Below are positions 12,501-27,500 of a DNA stretch of 64,000 nucleotides, in pieces; within the stretch, counting starts at the first letter, position 1; each line of letters starts with the position of its first letter. A program made the translations under genes and the position numbers. Below the pieces are notes generated by a model that saw only the letters and a list, made by a program, of their open reading frames with translations, was not told the origin of the DNA and did not search any database. This stretch comes from Eudromia elegans (Eukaryota; Chordata; Aves; Tinamiformes; Tinamidae): contig PTEX01000055.1 in the NCBI GenBank assembly GCA_003342815.1, positions 744,001-808,000 on the forward strand. The letters are read 5' to 3'.

Positions 12501-15500
12501 TACTTCCTGAGGGGCTCTGAACTGCCACTCATAAATGGGGAGTGATAAGTTATGTCTTTTCAAGGTGTCTTTTAGTTATTGCCTTTTGAGCCTTAATGCA
12601 GAAAACCAGAGAAATGCACAGAGGATGTGTGTTCTTAGTATAGAACTTTCTCCTATTCAGCTTAGCAAAATCTGAAAAGAGAGGGGAGAACTGGTATGCT
12701 GTGGATAACTCGAGACCAGGCGAGCGCAAGAAGTACTACATAAACGTGTGCCGGCCGCTGATTGCTGTGCCTGGCTGTGATCGGCGAGCGTCTGTCTGCC
12801 AGGTGGAATATCGGCCCCATCAGGTGAGCAGCCTTTGCATCCCAGCTCCAGGCTGGTTAGCTGACTGCACAAGATTAGGGCTGCATAAGACAGCCACATG
12901 AGTTCTCTTTCTTTGGTGCGAGATAGTGATATCCTAACTAATGGCATAGTCGCTGCAGAATGATAGATCTGCTAGTTATTGTCCTTCTCAAAAACCCAAA
13001 GTTTCATTTTTACAAGTGCAAAAATGCGGTGTCTTATGTGTGTGCTTCTCTTGCCCTAGTCTGTGAGGCAGACAAACTGTGTCTGTATCTGACAACTACA
13101 GAAACACGTTACAAATTTGTTGTTAGTGCATGAAGTGCAGTACTGTGGACACCTACTTCAGTGTTCTGCTCACACTTGTGCCAGCAGGGAAGGCTAGAGC
13201 CTCCAGGACTGTCACCGTTACTGTAGGAACATGCTGCTTTTGGATGCTGTGTCAGTTCAGGCCAGGATTGCATTAAACTGTAGAAAGTGTTTAAAGATTA
13301 TTTGTCATCCAGCTTTCAGATCTCATCTGCTTTGAGGAGTAGATCAGGCAGATTTTCAGGGTGGGAGGAGGTCAGGTTGGGATGTGCAGCCTTTTGCTTC
13401 CACTTTTATATCTCTCTGCAGCATAAACAAGTACTGCCCTACTCAAGTCTGCTGGGCAAATTTTACCAAAGCATCATCAATTCTTTTTTCTTTTTTTTTT
13501 TTTTTAAATGGAGAGAATACCTTTTTATGGTGTTGGAGAGAACATCAGAGTGACTGAATATGGTACATCACCATTCTGACCCTTGAGCTCAGTATTAGTT
13601 CCCATGGTTAGTCCTCATTTTGTGAAGCTTTTTATTTTATACTTAGATGGACACTAGTAGAATTTCATTGCTGAAGACACAGGAGTAAATGAGCATTGTG
13701 GGACGAATTAAATGCAGAGCTCTAAACAAAGCCAAAGACATGTGGTGTGGACAGAACTCTTCTGGAAGTGTATTCTTCTACCTGTGCTGCTGTTAAAGTA
13801 GTTTTTTAAATAGAAAACGCCTACTATCCTCCAGAAGTGAAGACTTGTTTGTACCTGTGTAGTTTCAGTTACTGCTATCTGTTGATTTACAGCTGCTCTT
13901 GCTAAAGCATTTCAGACCTTAAACATTTGCATCCCTAAGGTCAGTTCCAGGCCTTCCATCTGCTTTGTTTTAAGAGCTATATGAATCACACATTATCTAC
14001 TGGATATGAAATTATGCTTTATCAACTTAACATTTCTGTGCTGCATAGCTATGAGTTGAAGCTGCTATAGGCACTTTGTTATGAAACAAAATTATCTATG
14101 ATGCTTGCCTGTTAAACTTGAAAATTGAGTGAGAGACCTCTTGAGCTCTCGCTTACTTTAGCAGCTTTCTTAAGCTTCCCTAAGCTTCCTCTGTGAGCAG
14201 TGTTTTTGTGCTACATAGCTTATGCTTTGGTTATATCTGTAACTACATGTATATGAGTTTAAGAATTACTGACGTACTCCTCTTTGTTTCTAGGGTTCTT
14301 TTTCTGAAGTCACCTCTATTAGTAACCTTGGTGTTGCCAGTAAAGAATTAGTAGTTGAAAGACCTGGCCACATTTCTCTAACTTATACAAGTGGCTCTGT
14401 ATGCAGTGATGCTGATGGGAAAAACACGCCTTATAATACCACCATCCACTTCACCTGTTCCAGGGGCACTCTGGTAAGGACAAAAAACTTAAAATTTTTT
14501 ACTTTATTGTAGAAGATTTTTATCATGTAGTGTGAAGTTGCACGAAGGTGTTTGAATACATCCTTTTTCATTGGAGATACTTAAAACGAAGATGAAATAC
14601 AAAATTGGCTTAGATGATAGAGCTGTATCTGGGTATCTTGTCATAAATTTAATATAGTGACTGCAGTCATTAAACTTGTTAGTTTTTAACTGGTTGACAG
14701 TGATATTTCAGGCTGGTCTAAGTATCATGAAAAACCCAGGCCACCTGGGGAGGAAGAATAATGTAAAGTGTATCTGCAGGCTTTGATCTGCATCTCTGTA
14801 GTCTGCTGGTTCTGTGTCACGTGAAGCAGAATCAGCTAAAGCATTGCACACAAGTGGAGATTGAGAGGAACTATTAGATTGAAGCTTGTCAAACCTACAT
14901 TTTTGTTGATTTATGCAGTTGTAAGTAATCCTCTTGGTTGGTGAAGAACTATGACTAGCAGCAGTTACAAACTGTGCAGCATTGCTTTTGCCTGAAAATG
15001 CTGAAAGATGTATAGAACATTCCTGTTAAGTGAGCTAGCGTGCTATTGTCTCTTGCTGGACATTTTTTCCCCAACTCTTCTTCCTTCCATAGAAAGTCTT
15101 CAGCCCTGAAGCTCTCCAAGTCTTAGACTGAATCAAGGTCTGGTTATCCATGTCTAAACTCAGCATATTATTTCCTAAAACTTAATGACATACTAAGTGC
15201 TTAGCTAGACCAAGTGTTGAGTTGTGACTTGCAAAAGAAGGGTGAGGGGGAATTGAGATGAAAAATATGCATCTAAATCAGATATACATTTGCAGTAAAC
15301 TTTTTTTGAAAAAGAATACAACTTATCATAAAGGAGCATCTCAAAAATGAGAGCATGGTGTTTCTTGTTTTTTTTGATTATGATTTATTCTGTTTCTAGA
15401 GTAGCAGCCCACGTTTTATAGCTATTCAGGAATGTGTGGCCACGTTCTTATGGGAAACTGAAGCTGCTTGTCCAATTGAGAAGACAAAAGATGATTCTCA

Positions 15501-18500
15501 GGTAAAAAAGGGGAAGCAACTATGAGTGTCTACATCCTTTAGCGCTCCTGCTTGCGTTGTTTAAAAAACTCTTGGGGAAAACAGACTACAGCAAAGAGAA
15601 GCTGACCATGAAGCTTGGTTTTGCAGTTCCTTCATGCTTTTTTCACGAAGTGTTCGTGAAATACATAACCTCTGACCAAAGTGTTTCTCAAATGTCCTCT
15701 CAAGAGAAAGCAACTTACTATGACAGAGAATATTTCATTCTGTTAAAGCCTGCTAGTACAACTGAGGATGCATGTAAGAACTGTTTGCGTGCCAGTCTGC
15801 AGAATGAGGCCTGCACATTTTTATGCAGAGCTACTCACTTGCTTCTGCTTAACAGCTCTCAGACATTAGTGCAGAAATACTCCTTGTTTGAAGTTTCCTT
15901 GTTTTTTGCTAGCCTGGTAAATGAAACCTGTTAAATAGCACCTTAACATACTGTGGTATCTTGACACGTTGTGAACAACAGCGCTGAAGAATTGAATAAG
16001 GAGTTGCTACTGCTGGAACTATATTCTGATTGCCATAATCAAGTTGTTGCTTGGCATACAGGATAGCAATATATATAAATCACTTCTCTGGCTCTTTCTA
16101 CAAGTGAGATGACGTAGAACATAAACAACAAGAAATGGGAAGGGGGAAAAATAATGGCTTTTTCTCCTTTACAGTCTTGTTCTGTGCGAGATCCGAACAG
16201 TGGCTTTTTGTTCAATCTGCAACCATTAGCTACTGAAAAAGGCTATATGGCTAGTGGCATTGGGAAGAACTTCATGGTAAGGATTCTATTCCTATATAGC
16301 TGTGCTTATAGATGCCTTTGCATTTTTTCCAGTCTTAGCTGATTAAACAAAGCTTTGATTAAATACACTTAGGAAATTTTGAATAGGTAAAGTCATGTGC
16401 TTAGGGGCTAGAATTGAAGTATGGTGTATGTATGTCTTTCCATCACACATCACCTTCTCTCCTTCTCCCCAAGATTAAAAAAAAGTCTTCAAAAACTCTA
16501 CCTTCTGTCTCTTAGGAGGGATAAGGTAGCCCCACTTTATCTCTAGGCTATGACTGACTTTCCAGTTATGGACTCAGTTACATCATGCCAGTTTATATAC
16601 TGATGCTAAATGAAATGATGTAAGCCTAGAAAGGGAACTACTTCATCCTTACCAATCATCTTAATCTGATCTGCATGTCTGATTACTCCTAGGCTGTCTA
16701 TAGGTGCCGTCATAGGGCTTTTTAGTCTAAAAACAAATTTGATAAACTATGTCCAAACATAGTGGGGAGAACATGTGGAACCTGTAAGTTCTGAGAATAT
16801 TACTGTTTTTATGTAGCTGTCTGTCTTGCAGTCTAGAATGAGAAGTGTTTCATATTATTTGAAATTGTTCTTGAGTGAGTTGTTGATGTGGAAATGTTTA
16901 TGCAAGTCTAATCTCTTTAACACAATATTAATCTTTTTAAAGCAATTAATATAAACACAAATAATTGTTTGTACCTTTGTCTCTTTCAAAACTTCTAGCT
17001 AAACATTTGTGGGCCTATGCCAGATTGTGGTAAAATCAATGAAAAAGCAGCTGCTGGATGTGAAGCCGAAAACATGACATCAGTGAGGGTTGTGGAATTG
17101 GACAAAACCCTGTATCTGTCTTCTGAAGGGTTTCTGACTCTTACCTACAGAGGTCCTCTTAATGTGCAATTAGGTGAGCTCAGGAAGTATGTGCTGGAGT
17201 CTCACACTGAGACTTTACTAGCTTTCTCTAAACTGCCACTGTAATTCATGCAATAAAATTTACAGTATTTGACAGTAAGCTAATTCATATAAGAACTTTA
17301 GGAAGAAAATAAATAATGCAGAATGGAAATTGGTCAGATTTCTATAATACATGTGCATTCCAAAACCTTTGGAGAGAGACCAAATACAACATAAGATACT
17401 TTTGATCTACTTCCTAATGAAGTGCTTTTTGCGTGGAGAAATTGATAGTTGGATTGAGAAAACGGGCAAAATGACCTGTTTTTTCTCAAAGCGAAGTTAC
17501 TACTTTGAGATTCAATTTCATGAATAACTCTCTAAACTTGTCTGTTTGAAAAATGATTTTTCAAATGTAGAATACCTTAGTATCTCATGTACATTTTTTG
17601 AATTTAAGTCTTTAAGTCTGTCCAGATGGGCTGAGACTGAGCAGCCATATGCCTACATATGAAAGCTTAAAGAAGAGTTTTAGGAAAAATGAGTTTAAGA
17701 TTCAAGAGCTCCTGGATGTTAGTCTTGTACACAGATTACTTTGATGCTTGTTGCTCTTTGCTCAACCGTGATATTTTAGTGCCAAGTATACAGCATAAAA
17801 CAGGTGATTGTGTTATCATGTACCTTATTTTGAAAGTTTCTACAGCTTTGATTAGGATATGTCAGGAACAATGACAAATTTACATATGTTGCTTGAGTAG
17901 CATCTTGTTATAGGTATTCTGGGTCTTCACTTATATTAGATCCAAGGCAGTTTAGAGATTGTAATTCTGATACTGAAGTGTGTCAAGGCATTCTTGTTTT
18001 CAATAAAAAGTCAGTTGAGGCAGCTAGTTGTTTTCTAAAGAAGTCTTATTCATACAATTAAAAAAAGGACTTTTAAACAGTAAGTTTTCCGTAAAACACT
18101 TTTTTCACAAAAGCTTCTGCAAAACTTTAAAGTTAAACTTCTATTCAAGTATCTCTGAATTGAACCAGTTCTAGAAAAGTGTGTGTTTGTTTTACAGGGA
18201 GATCAGACACATTCACCATTACTTTCATTTGTAATGATTCGTATCCTGGGGAACTTAAGTTTGTGCATGAAGAGATAAACAGTGCACAGAACATCCATGA
18301 TACTTTCTTTGAGTTTCACACAGCTCTGGCCTGTGCTCCTGCTCCTGTAGATTGCCAGGTTACAGGTAAGCACCTGGTATTCATGTGGGTTCCAAGTAAC
18401 AAATCTTGGAGGGATAAACTGAACAGTACAGACTTTAATGGATAACTGTATTTAAGACTGAGATTGAGTGTCTCTTCTGGAGATGCTTGGGTGTCTTCAT

Positions 18501-21500
18501 GGAAATTGTGGAGAGGGAGATGAGGTAATAGTTTGGGAGCAGATTTAATTTAAGAAAATAAGTTAAAAAATAGCTACTGTTGAACATATAGATGTGAATG
18601 AGAGGGCTAATACCTACTTGGAAAAAACTCTAGTCCTTATTGTGATGCAGTGCTTCCTCAGTCCAGCCTTGAACAAAATGTGTTAAACTAGTATTTGATG
18701 CATGCAAAAATGTGCCTGTAAACTGTGAGTATCTTGATAGCTACATAAATTGGTTATAGTGGAGGGAATGCTAATATTCTCTCTTGTAATTTGACATCTT
18801 CTGCAGAAAGAGTACTTTCTATTGGGTGTCTAATGATATTCTGAAAAATAGACTTGGAATGTGTATTCATCAATGAAACTTTACCATTTCAGACCCAATA
18901 TTGCTACAGTTATCTAATGATGGTATTTCAGCTGACTGCACGTACCACTTACCTTTCAGATGCTGCTGGCAATGAGTATGACTTAAGTGACTTGAGCAAA
19001 GAAGGAGAGCCGTGGATTGCCATAGACACTTCAAAGGACGCGAGGAAGCGAACATTCTTCCTGAATGTTTGCAAGCCTTTGCCATATGTGCCTGGATGCC
19101 CTGGTAAGCCAAGTGGGAAGCGTGCTTGGGGCTCTTGGTGCAATGCCTCCTAGGTATTGAATGGGATTTCATGCATCTTGCCAGCTTAGTAGCTAAGCTT
19201 GACATATGTCACACCGGTCTGTGTAAGGTTAAAATAAGGCACTACAGAATCCTACGGAGAGTAGTCCTGATTTTAATTGGGACTCCCACCCTCCTGTAGG
19301 TTTAGACCCACAATGACCCAGGCTGCACCTTACATTCTTCTGTGTTCTGCTTCAAGTGTTTGAGCCAGTCTGTTCTGATGTTCGAAGTTCCCCTGAAACT
19401 ACATCGTTATACTATGTTGTGATAAAGCTGTCAATGCTTGACTGGAGTGTTTTGTTCTCCTGTTCCTGTAGGTGGTGCTATAGGATCTTGTGTGAAATAT
19501 ACTGATGAAAGCAAGAACCTTGGTGTCATTCAGATAAATCCTCAGGCTGCTACTGATGGGTCATTAAGCATTATTTACTTGAATGGAGACACATGCAAAG
19601 ATAATAAACGTTATTCTACGCGTATAATCTTCCAATGTGATCAAACGATGGTAACTTTCAGTGACAATAGCTATTAATAAGGACTTAAGAGTACAGACTT
19701 ACTGTATCAAAGTAGATGTGGTTTTATTTTTCTTTGAAATTGAGAGTTATTTTAGCAACCAGTATCTTATAGGCTTTTCTCTTGTCTTTCATTACAACTG
19801 CTTTCCTGAGTACTTCAAACACACCACTGACTTTATATACAGTGGGATTCTGCTATCTTCCAAAAGCAGTGCTCTATTCAAAATGAGTACAGAAATTTGC
19901 TGATAAGATTTTAAATTGCACAAATACTTGAAAAGACTCATCTATTTTAAAATTTGCTATGTAATTGCTATTAAGCTTTATGTTGCTTTTCTGTAGGGAT
20001 CCCCAATGTTGGAGCAAGAAGATGATTGTGAATATGTATTTGTCTGGAGAACCTTGGCAGCTTGTCCTGTTCACAAAGCAGAAGGTAAGTGTATTTTCCT
20101 TTAAAATAAAGCAAATCTACACAAAAAATGCTTGATGAAACTACATTTTCCTGCCCTGCAAATCTTTCTGAAAAGATACTGACTTTTGAAGGGAAACTTT
20201 TCTGAATCTTGGTCAATTGGAACTGCACATTTAACTTTAAAGTGCGCTTAGGATAAGAGGCAAATAGACTTTCCTGTCTCTGAAAGATGAAAGCACTAGT
20301 GCTGTCTCCTTTCACCAAACTACAGTGCTGCTTTGAGAAGTAACAGGCAAACTTAGTGGCTTGTAAATTTCAGCAAGCATTGGCTTTTATAAAGGTGGGG
20401 TTGATCCTATGCCTGTTGGTGACTTCCCTGTTTGCTCTGGAGAGGCTGTACTGTCAAGTTGATCCTTATTAGATGATAGAAATAAAAAGGAGAGTATCAA
20501 TGAGAGTATGGCTGACCCAAAGACATGCAAGAGGGATATCAGTTGGCTCTTAAATGGGATGTTTTTTTGGTTTGCAGTTCTTAGTTTATACCTCGTTTCA
20601 AACTATCCAGACTTCCTGTGAGGTATCTGTGTCACAAGTCATATCCATAGCTGAAAGCATCAGTGTTCTTATGTGGCACAGGAGAAATACTTACAAACTA
20701 CTGCTCTGCAGTATGCACTTACTGTGCGCATTGAATGTAGAGTTGAGATTTTGAAGGGAACAAAGCTGAAGTCCTGACTCATAGTTGATACTAGCTTACT
20801 GGGTAATTTGAGCAAAGCATAGTGGTCATGTGATATAGCCTGGTGGTTTTATAAGAGCTTCAAAATACTGAACCAAGGGTCACTTTAAAACTGAAGGCTA
20901 GATAGGTAGCAAATTACTGCAGTATATCAGACTGACCCTTGAAGTTAGAACTTCTCCAAAGCTTTTCCTGTGCACATCTTATGCCATAGCAGACAATTCA
21001 TATGATCAATTATTTGTTAACTCAGCAGAGTTTGTAACAGTTAAAGGAGGATACAAGGCTTATAGCGAGCACAAATTTTGTTTCTGTCCTGTGATCTCAC
21101 TGTTCTTTCCAGATGATTAAATAAGTGCTGATCTTAGCCTCTCTGAGGGAAGAATCTCTGAGGCCAGTTTCAGATAATTTTTGAACTACAGTGTAACTTT
21201 TTATCTTTTATTTTAGTGGCAGTTATAAAAGAAATGCTTCATTTGTAGCTTAGGTCTCATTCTAGATCTTAATGACTTCCTCGAACAATCTCCTTAATGA
21301 TACTTAATGAGTTCTCCAGTGTCATGCCTTTGAAGTGCTGACTAATCTTTTTTTTTTTTTTTTTTNNNNNNNNNNNNNNNNNNNNNNNNNNNNNNNNNNN
21401 NNNNNNNNNNNNNNNCTAAGCAAACACAGCATGGCTTGTAGATACTGAATTTTACTTTAAATACCCCCAAATTCTTTTCTTTTAAAGGAGATAATTGCCA

Positions 21501-24500
21501 GGTGAAAGATCCAAGGTACGGTCATGTTTATAATCTGAAGCCACTTTCCAGTAAGGACATAAAAGTGAGTACGGATGAGTACGACTACTACTTCAGAGTC
21601 TGTGGGGAGATAACAGAGCCTTGCAAACCAGGCGTTCATGGGGTATCATCGTGCCAAGTAAAGAAGATGGACAGCACTTTCAGAAAAGTAGCAGGTATGG
21701 CACTTGAATTTGAGGATGAATTTGAAGACTGGGAGGATGGGCCTCATGTTATACAGTACCTTCAGCTGCCCCCTTGTTCTTGCATATTGTGTGTGATAAG
21801 TGTTCTTGTAACCCCGCTACCAGATGCTTTCTTGTGTGCCTAGACTGAATTAGTGATTTACCTTGTAGTGTGTGTATGTTTTTCATTTTGCTTTTAGGAT
21901 TGCATACAGATAAGCTGACTTTCAAAAATGGTTTAATAATGATAAATTATACTAGTGGAGAAAAATGTCACAAGATATATAACCGCTCAACAGCCATATT
22001 ATTCTACTGCGACAAGACTACGTCGGAGGTTAGTTTCAGCACACTTTGTGTACGTACCCTCTTTCAGTGTTGCCCTTTCTTTAATGTGCGGGAGCGTGAG
22101 GTGAAGAACTTAAATTTGCCTCCTCCAAGGACTGCCTAATCATTTACTGATTTGGCTGTAGGTGGAAAATTCCTGTGAGATAATAGATTCATCACCAAAT
22201 AGTAGTTTGAATTGGCTGTTTAAATTACTTTCTCTGTTACCTGGGAAGGCTATGGCATGCCCTTCCTTTAATGGATGACTAGACTTAGCAAAACTCTCTT
22301 TAAATGTTATGAAGGGATGTTCTTACAGAAATAAGAATAGACCCTTTGTAATAACTGCAAGATAGGAGGATGAATCTGCAGGAAAATAGGTATTGCATGG
22401 CCAGAACAAAATAAGCCGGTTACTCATCACTTTTAATAGTTCCTTCTTTGTTTCATATGCTTTCCTTCCTGTTCTTAACGGTGTGGAGGGTTACCCTTGT
22501 TCTTGCATACATTTCCCTGGGTTACCCTTCCTGATTTCACAGAGGAGGCAGTGATTCCTAAGGATTGCTCTGTTACTTGAACTGTGCATAGGACTCAACT
22601 CCGATGTTGGGAAGAAGCTCAGTTCGTCAAACATATCTCTTAAGAATATTGCAACTACGGGTTCTTGGTAGCTTCTATATGTCTGAGAATTAAGTTTCTT
22701 TCTAATTTTTATTCCAGCCAGTCTTTTTGAAAGAAACTCCGGACTGCACGTACATGTTTGAATGGCACACACAATATGCCTGTCCACCTGTCAAATCTAT
22801 TGAATGTTCCTACAAGTAAGTCCAGTTGCTATCACTTAAACTGGGACTGTGTGGTGACAAAAATGAAAATAGCATTACTGCAGTTCAGTGCAAAGTTGTC
22901 ACTTTGTTTTTTGTTTTGATGTAACTAATTGCCACCTGACCTAATATTTCAATGCTAAAAATAATTTAGGTATCTTTTATAATGCAAATCTAATTTTAAT
23001 GAATGCATAATCATCTCTAGAAGATAGTCAAAGATGAAACTGGTGTGAGGTTATTGGTGGTTGAACTTTGAATGTTTGTTTAAAATGTCTAGCTACTATT
23101 TAACTATTTCAAACAAAAATACTGTTGCTGTTTGCCTGGAACTTTCATCAAACAAGGTTATGCTGGGAGAAGGCTATTTCCTGCTCTTAAGACCAAGTAT
23201 TAGCTCATTAAGATTTAAATAGGCAGGGTCAAATGCAACTAATAATTGTCTGGGAGAGTTTGGCGTGGTGAATGAGCTTCTACTCTATAGTAAAACAATC
23301 TGCTGTAACTGCATTTGTGCTTGGCATGCCCTGAAAGACTGCGTGCTTCAATGACAAGTTGAAATTCCTCTCACGTTGGCCGTGGGTTGTGTGCACATGG
23401 ACAGTCGCTGTAGATTGGCTGACGTGCAGTGATTTATCTTGCACTGAATCTAAGGTTTGTGGGAATCAGTGGGGCTGGTGTAGGCTTCTCATGCATGCTG
23501 CTTTGCTTGTAGGATTCCTGTGTTTAGCTGTTGGAAGTTACAGTGATTAAGCTACTGGAATTGAGAGACTTTTAAATGCTTTCTTGTTTAAATTGTTTAC
23601 TGTCCTCCTTACAGGGACAATGAAGGAAACTTCTATGATCTTTCATCTCTGACACGGCATAGAGAGAATTGGGAAGCTGCTACTCTATCTGTTTCTACAC
23701 ATAAATATTACATTAATGTCTGCACGTCCTTAGCACCATATGATTCTGCACGTAAGAACAAACTAAAAATATATTCTAGCTGTGGCTAGAGGAGCAAATA
23801 GTAGAACACAAGCATTGTGGGTATGATTTAGAGGGTTGCTTGAAGATAGTCATGATATAACTGAATTTTATTCTAGGCAAGAAAGTCCTAACACCTTACA
23901 TTGGTTTATTTGTTCGTCTGCATAGGTTCCTGTCCTTCTGATGCTGCTGCCTCTATTATGGATGGTGCTAAATGTACGAGTCTTGGAGAAGTGGCTGATG
24001 GTCCACAGTGGGAAAATGACATTTCTGTTCTGAAATATGTTAATGGAGATCAGTGCCCAGATAAAATTCGCAAGAAAACAACAATATTGCGCTTCAAGTG
24101 TGAGGAAGACAGAATAGTGAGTGAGGTCCTGCTGGCAGGATTTTTGTCTTTTTGTGAGTTGTAGTCGGGGCAGAATGGTGGACAATTTGCATGCATTTCC
24201 AAACCTCATCTCCTGTAAGTGGAAGGGAAGGGAGACTTATGAGTGGAGTATGGTGTAGAGGATATAGGCTTCAACAGCTGAGCAGTTTTTAAGAGATAAT
24301 CTCGATAAAATCTGTAGCAGCAGACTGCGTACTTGTAAAAGCTTCAATTTGTCAATCTATTGTAAAAATGAATGTATTGCAGGTTAGAGAGTGTTTAGAA
24401 AAATAATGCTATTGCCTATGTAGTTTTTAAATTCTTGGCTACATATCTATGTGTCTTAACACTATATAACCTGTTTGGCAGCATGTTTTACCCTCACCTG

Positions 24501-27500
24501 TGGGTCTTCTGTTGTCCAAGTGCATTGTCTTTAACTGTTTCATAGTTCCTGATAGCTCTGTGCTGCCTTGTATGTATGAAGTTGCCTGGCATTTGAGCTG
24601 AACTGAGCTAAAAACATGGATAACCCTGTGAAATGGTCTTACAGCATTGCTTTGTGGAGATGTTACTCTCTGTTGTTTCATGTTTAGGAATCAAAACCCG
24701 AACTTATAACTGCCATTGAGGATTGTGAATATACCTTCTTATGGTTCACGGCTGCCGCATGTCCTCTTAAAAGCAACGTGCAGAATGACTGCCGGGTAAC
24801 CAATCCTGCAACAGGTAAGGAGAGGTCACAGGAGCTCTATGTGCAGAGGAAGCTGTGGAAAACAGCACTGCTGCCTTTTGCTCTCTTGAGGGCCTTTAGA
24901 GAAAGGCAGTGCTGCAAATCTTCTGTGGACAGTGGCTAACAGGCTGGTGGGCAGAAACATCCTGTAAGGTACTGATGTGTTGGCCTAAAGGGAAATGAAT
25001 GAATGGTCTGTATGGAGTTTGCTATATAGCTGTTCTGAAACTAGTTTTTGCCCCCTAACAGAAGGCTAAATAGTTAAGAGCACTTAAATTAGCATATGAG
25101 AGGTCAGTGGACTTTCCTACTAAATTCAATTAAGTGTTTTAAAAAAAGAAATCTTGTCTTTGAATCTGCAAGAAGATTGAGTTATTGCCTAATGTGCCTA
25201 CAGGCCACCTCTTTGACTTGACGTCACTGAAGCGAGAGTCTGGCTACACGATCTATGATTCACACAGCAGAAGAATCGAGCTGAACGTGTGTGCTGAAAC
25301 TGCAAGTTTCTGTGCTAATGGAGCTGGTAAGCATCTCTCCCTCTGGTTCTGTAGTCACAGGCTGTAGAATATCTGGGGAGCTGTTTATGCTCAAGTCTAC
25401 AGTAAAATATATGGAAGGCAAGTTTTACTGAAAACATGGAAAGTCAAGAAAATGATTGTATGGCTGAATCAACTAGAGAAATCTAAAACTGTTATAAAGA
25501 ATGGAGTAATTCATATCATATTACACGTCTAACCTTAAATGGGCCCTCTTCCTGACCAGTTTCTGTGGGCTGGCGTGGTATTCGTATGGACCACGAAGAC
25601 AAGAACCACAGACCCTTCTGTTACATCTTTTTGGCTGCTATCACAAGAGGAGTAGGCTCGAGTAGGCTGAGAGCACAACATTAGTGCATGGTGCATCTGT
25701 GTTCTGGCTTGTCTTCACACTTTAACCTCCCCTGCTAACTCTTACAGGTTTATATTTTTAGGCATTTTTTTTAAACTTCACTAGAAGCTAATTTGTATTT
25801 AAATTTTTTTTTTTGCTGGCAGATTGGAGGGTCCTTCTGTTAATATGAGACTGTATTTAAGCAATTTTAAGTGCCAGGATAAAACTGTCACATGAATTTT
25901 AAGGTTATTTTCTGCACATTAACAAGAAAATACTGTATTTTTAGAGGCAATTTAAACTGTATATAATCTGGGTTGAGATTTAGCATTAATCCCTTAGGTT
26001 TCAGAGATGTGGTAACAGAAAGCTGTACTTTGTTGTTGCCTAAGTGTGTATAGCTTATAGAATGTATAGCATGCACTTCTCTGGTTAACAAAGTGTCAAA
26101 GATGTGTTAGTGCAGCTCAGCTTAATAGTTATACCGGACAGTGTGAACCAGCGTTTAGGAAAATGAACGGAGACCAGTTCTTAACTTTACTTCCTTCTGG
26201 AGCCGGAGGAGATTGTTAGGAGGAAGATAGGGAAGACATTCCTACAATTCACACAGGTCACTTTGTACTATGTAAAGAAATGTTGTAGAAAAGTTTGGTC
26301 ATTTGTCATAGAGCTATTTGCAGTTCTATTACTGTGCTAAGTTAGAGGAGAAAATGCAAAAAAAAAAAATCTTTCCCAAAACCCTTGATTTTGTTGTACA
26401 GTAGATGTTTAGTATAATTTGGAAAAGTGGTTGATTTGCTTTGTTTCTTGTTGTGTTTACACTTCAGGTGTCTGCATCACTGGTGGTTCAAAGGCAATTA
26501 ATGCAGGAAGACCAAGTAAAATATTAACTTATGAAGATCAAGTGTTAAAACTTGTTTATGAAGATGGAGATCCTTGTCCTGCAGACCCTCAACTGAAGTA
26601 TAAAAGCTATTTTAGCTTTGTCTGCAAGTCTGATGCAGAAGATAGCTCACCTGTTTTTCTATCCCTTGACGAGCAGACATGCACTAACTACTTCTCATGG
26701 CACACTTCGTTGGCTTGTGAAGAAGAGGTAAGAATTACCTGTAGGAGACAGGGACTGTGGGATTGTTTCCAGTGGTTTAGACAGAGTTGCAATGTGTCTT
26801 TTAAGGTCATTGAGAGACAGGCCACTTTCTGTAGCAGAGGAGCCAAATAAACAAAAAGTTCTCCACTCTTTTCTTTACTTCTACAGCAGAGATGAACAAT
26901 GTTTATCAAATTTCTGGTGAACATAGTGAGGAAAAAAAAAAAACATTAACCCTTTAATCAACACATCTGTGAAATAGCTTCTCAGGAACTGCAATACTTA
27001 AGCTGGCAGCTTACAATGCAGTAACTTTGAGGGTTTATAATGAAACTTGTTTTTTGGAGATGGTCCCATGATCCCCTGATGTATTGAGAGGTGAGAGGGA
27101 AGTGGAAAGCAACTGTGTCAACTGCATGCTGGAAACTGCCTGCTAAAGATTTAACTCTTGGTGTTGTTTTGATATGGACTCTATTCCACAAGTATGTTTT
27201 TAAGAGCTAGACTCTCTTGTGCAGCTTGTGAGTGCTTTGGCTTTGTAGCCCAAGAAAAATTGTGACAAAAGCTGCCTTGAACCAAATTGGAGGCTTGAAC
27301 ACAGCCATACTTCTCACCCGATGAAGGAGCACGTTTGTCTCTAAAGTGAATAGGAATGAAACCTACTTTTTTTTAATAGGTGAAGTGCTCAGTGTTGAAT
27401 GGGAGTTCTGTTATTGACCTGTCTCCCCTGATCCGTCGCACTGGGTATTATGAGGCATTTGTGGATGAAGCTGCAGTGGATGCTTCTCCAGACTTCTACA

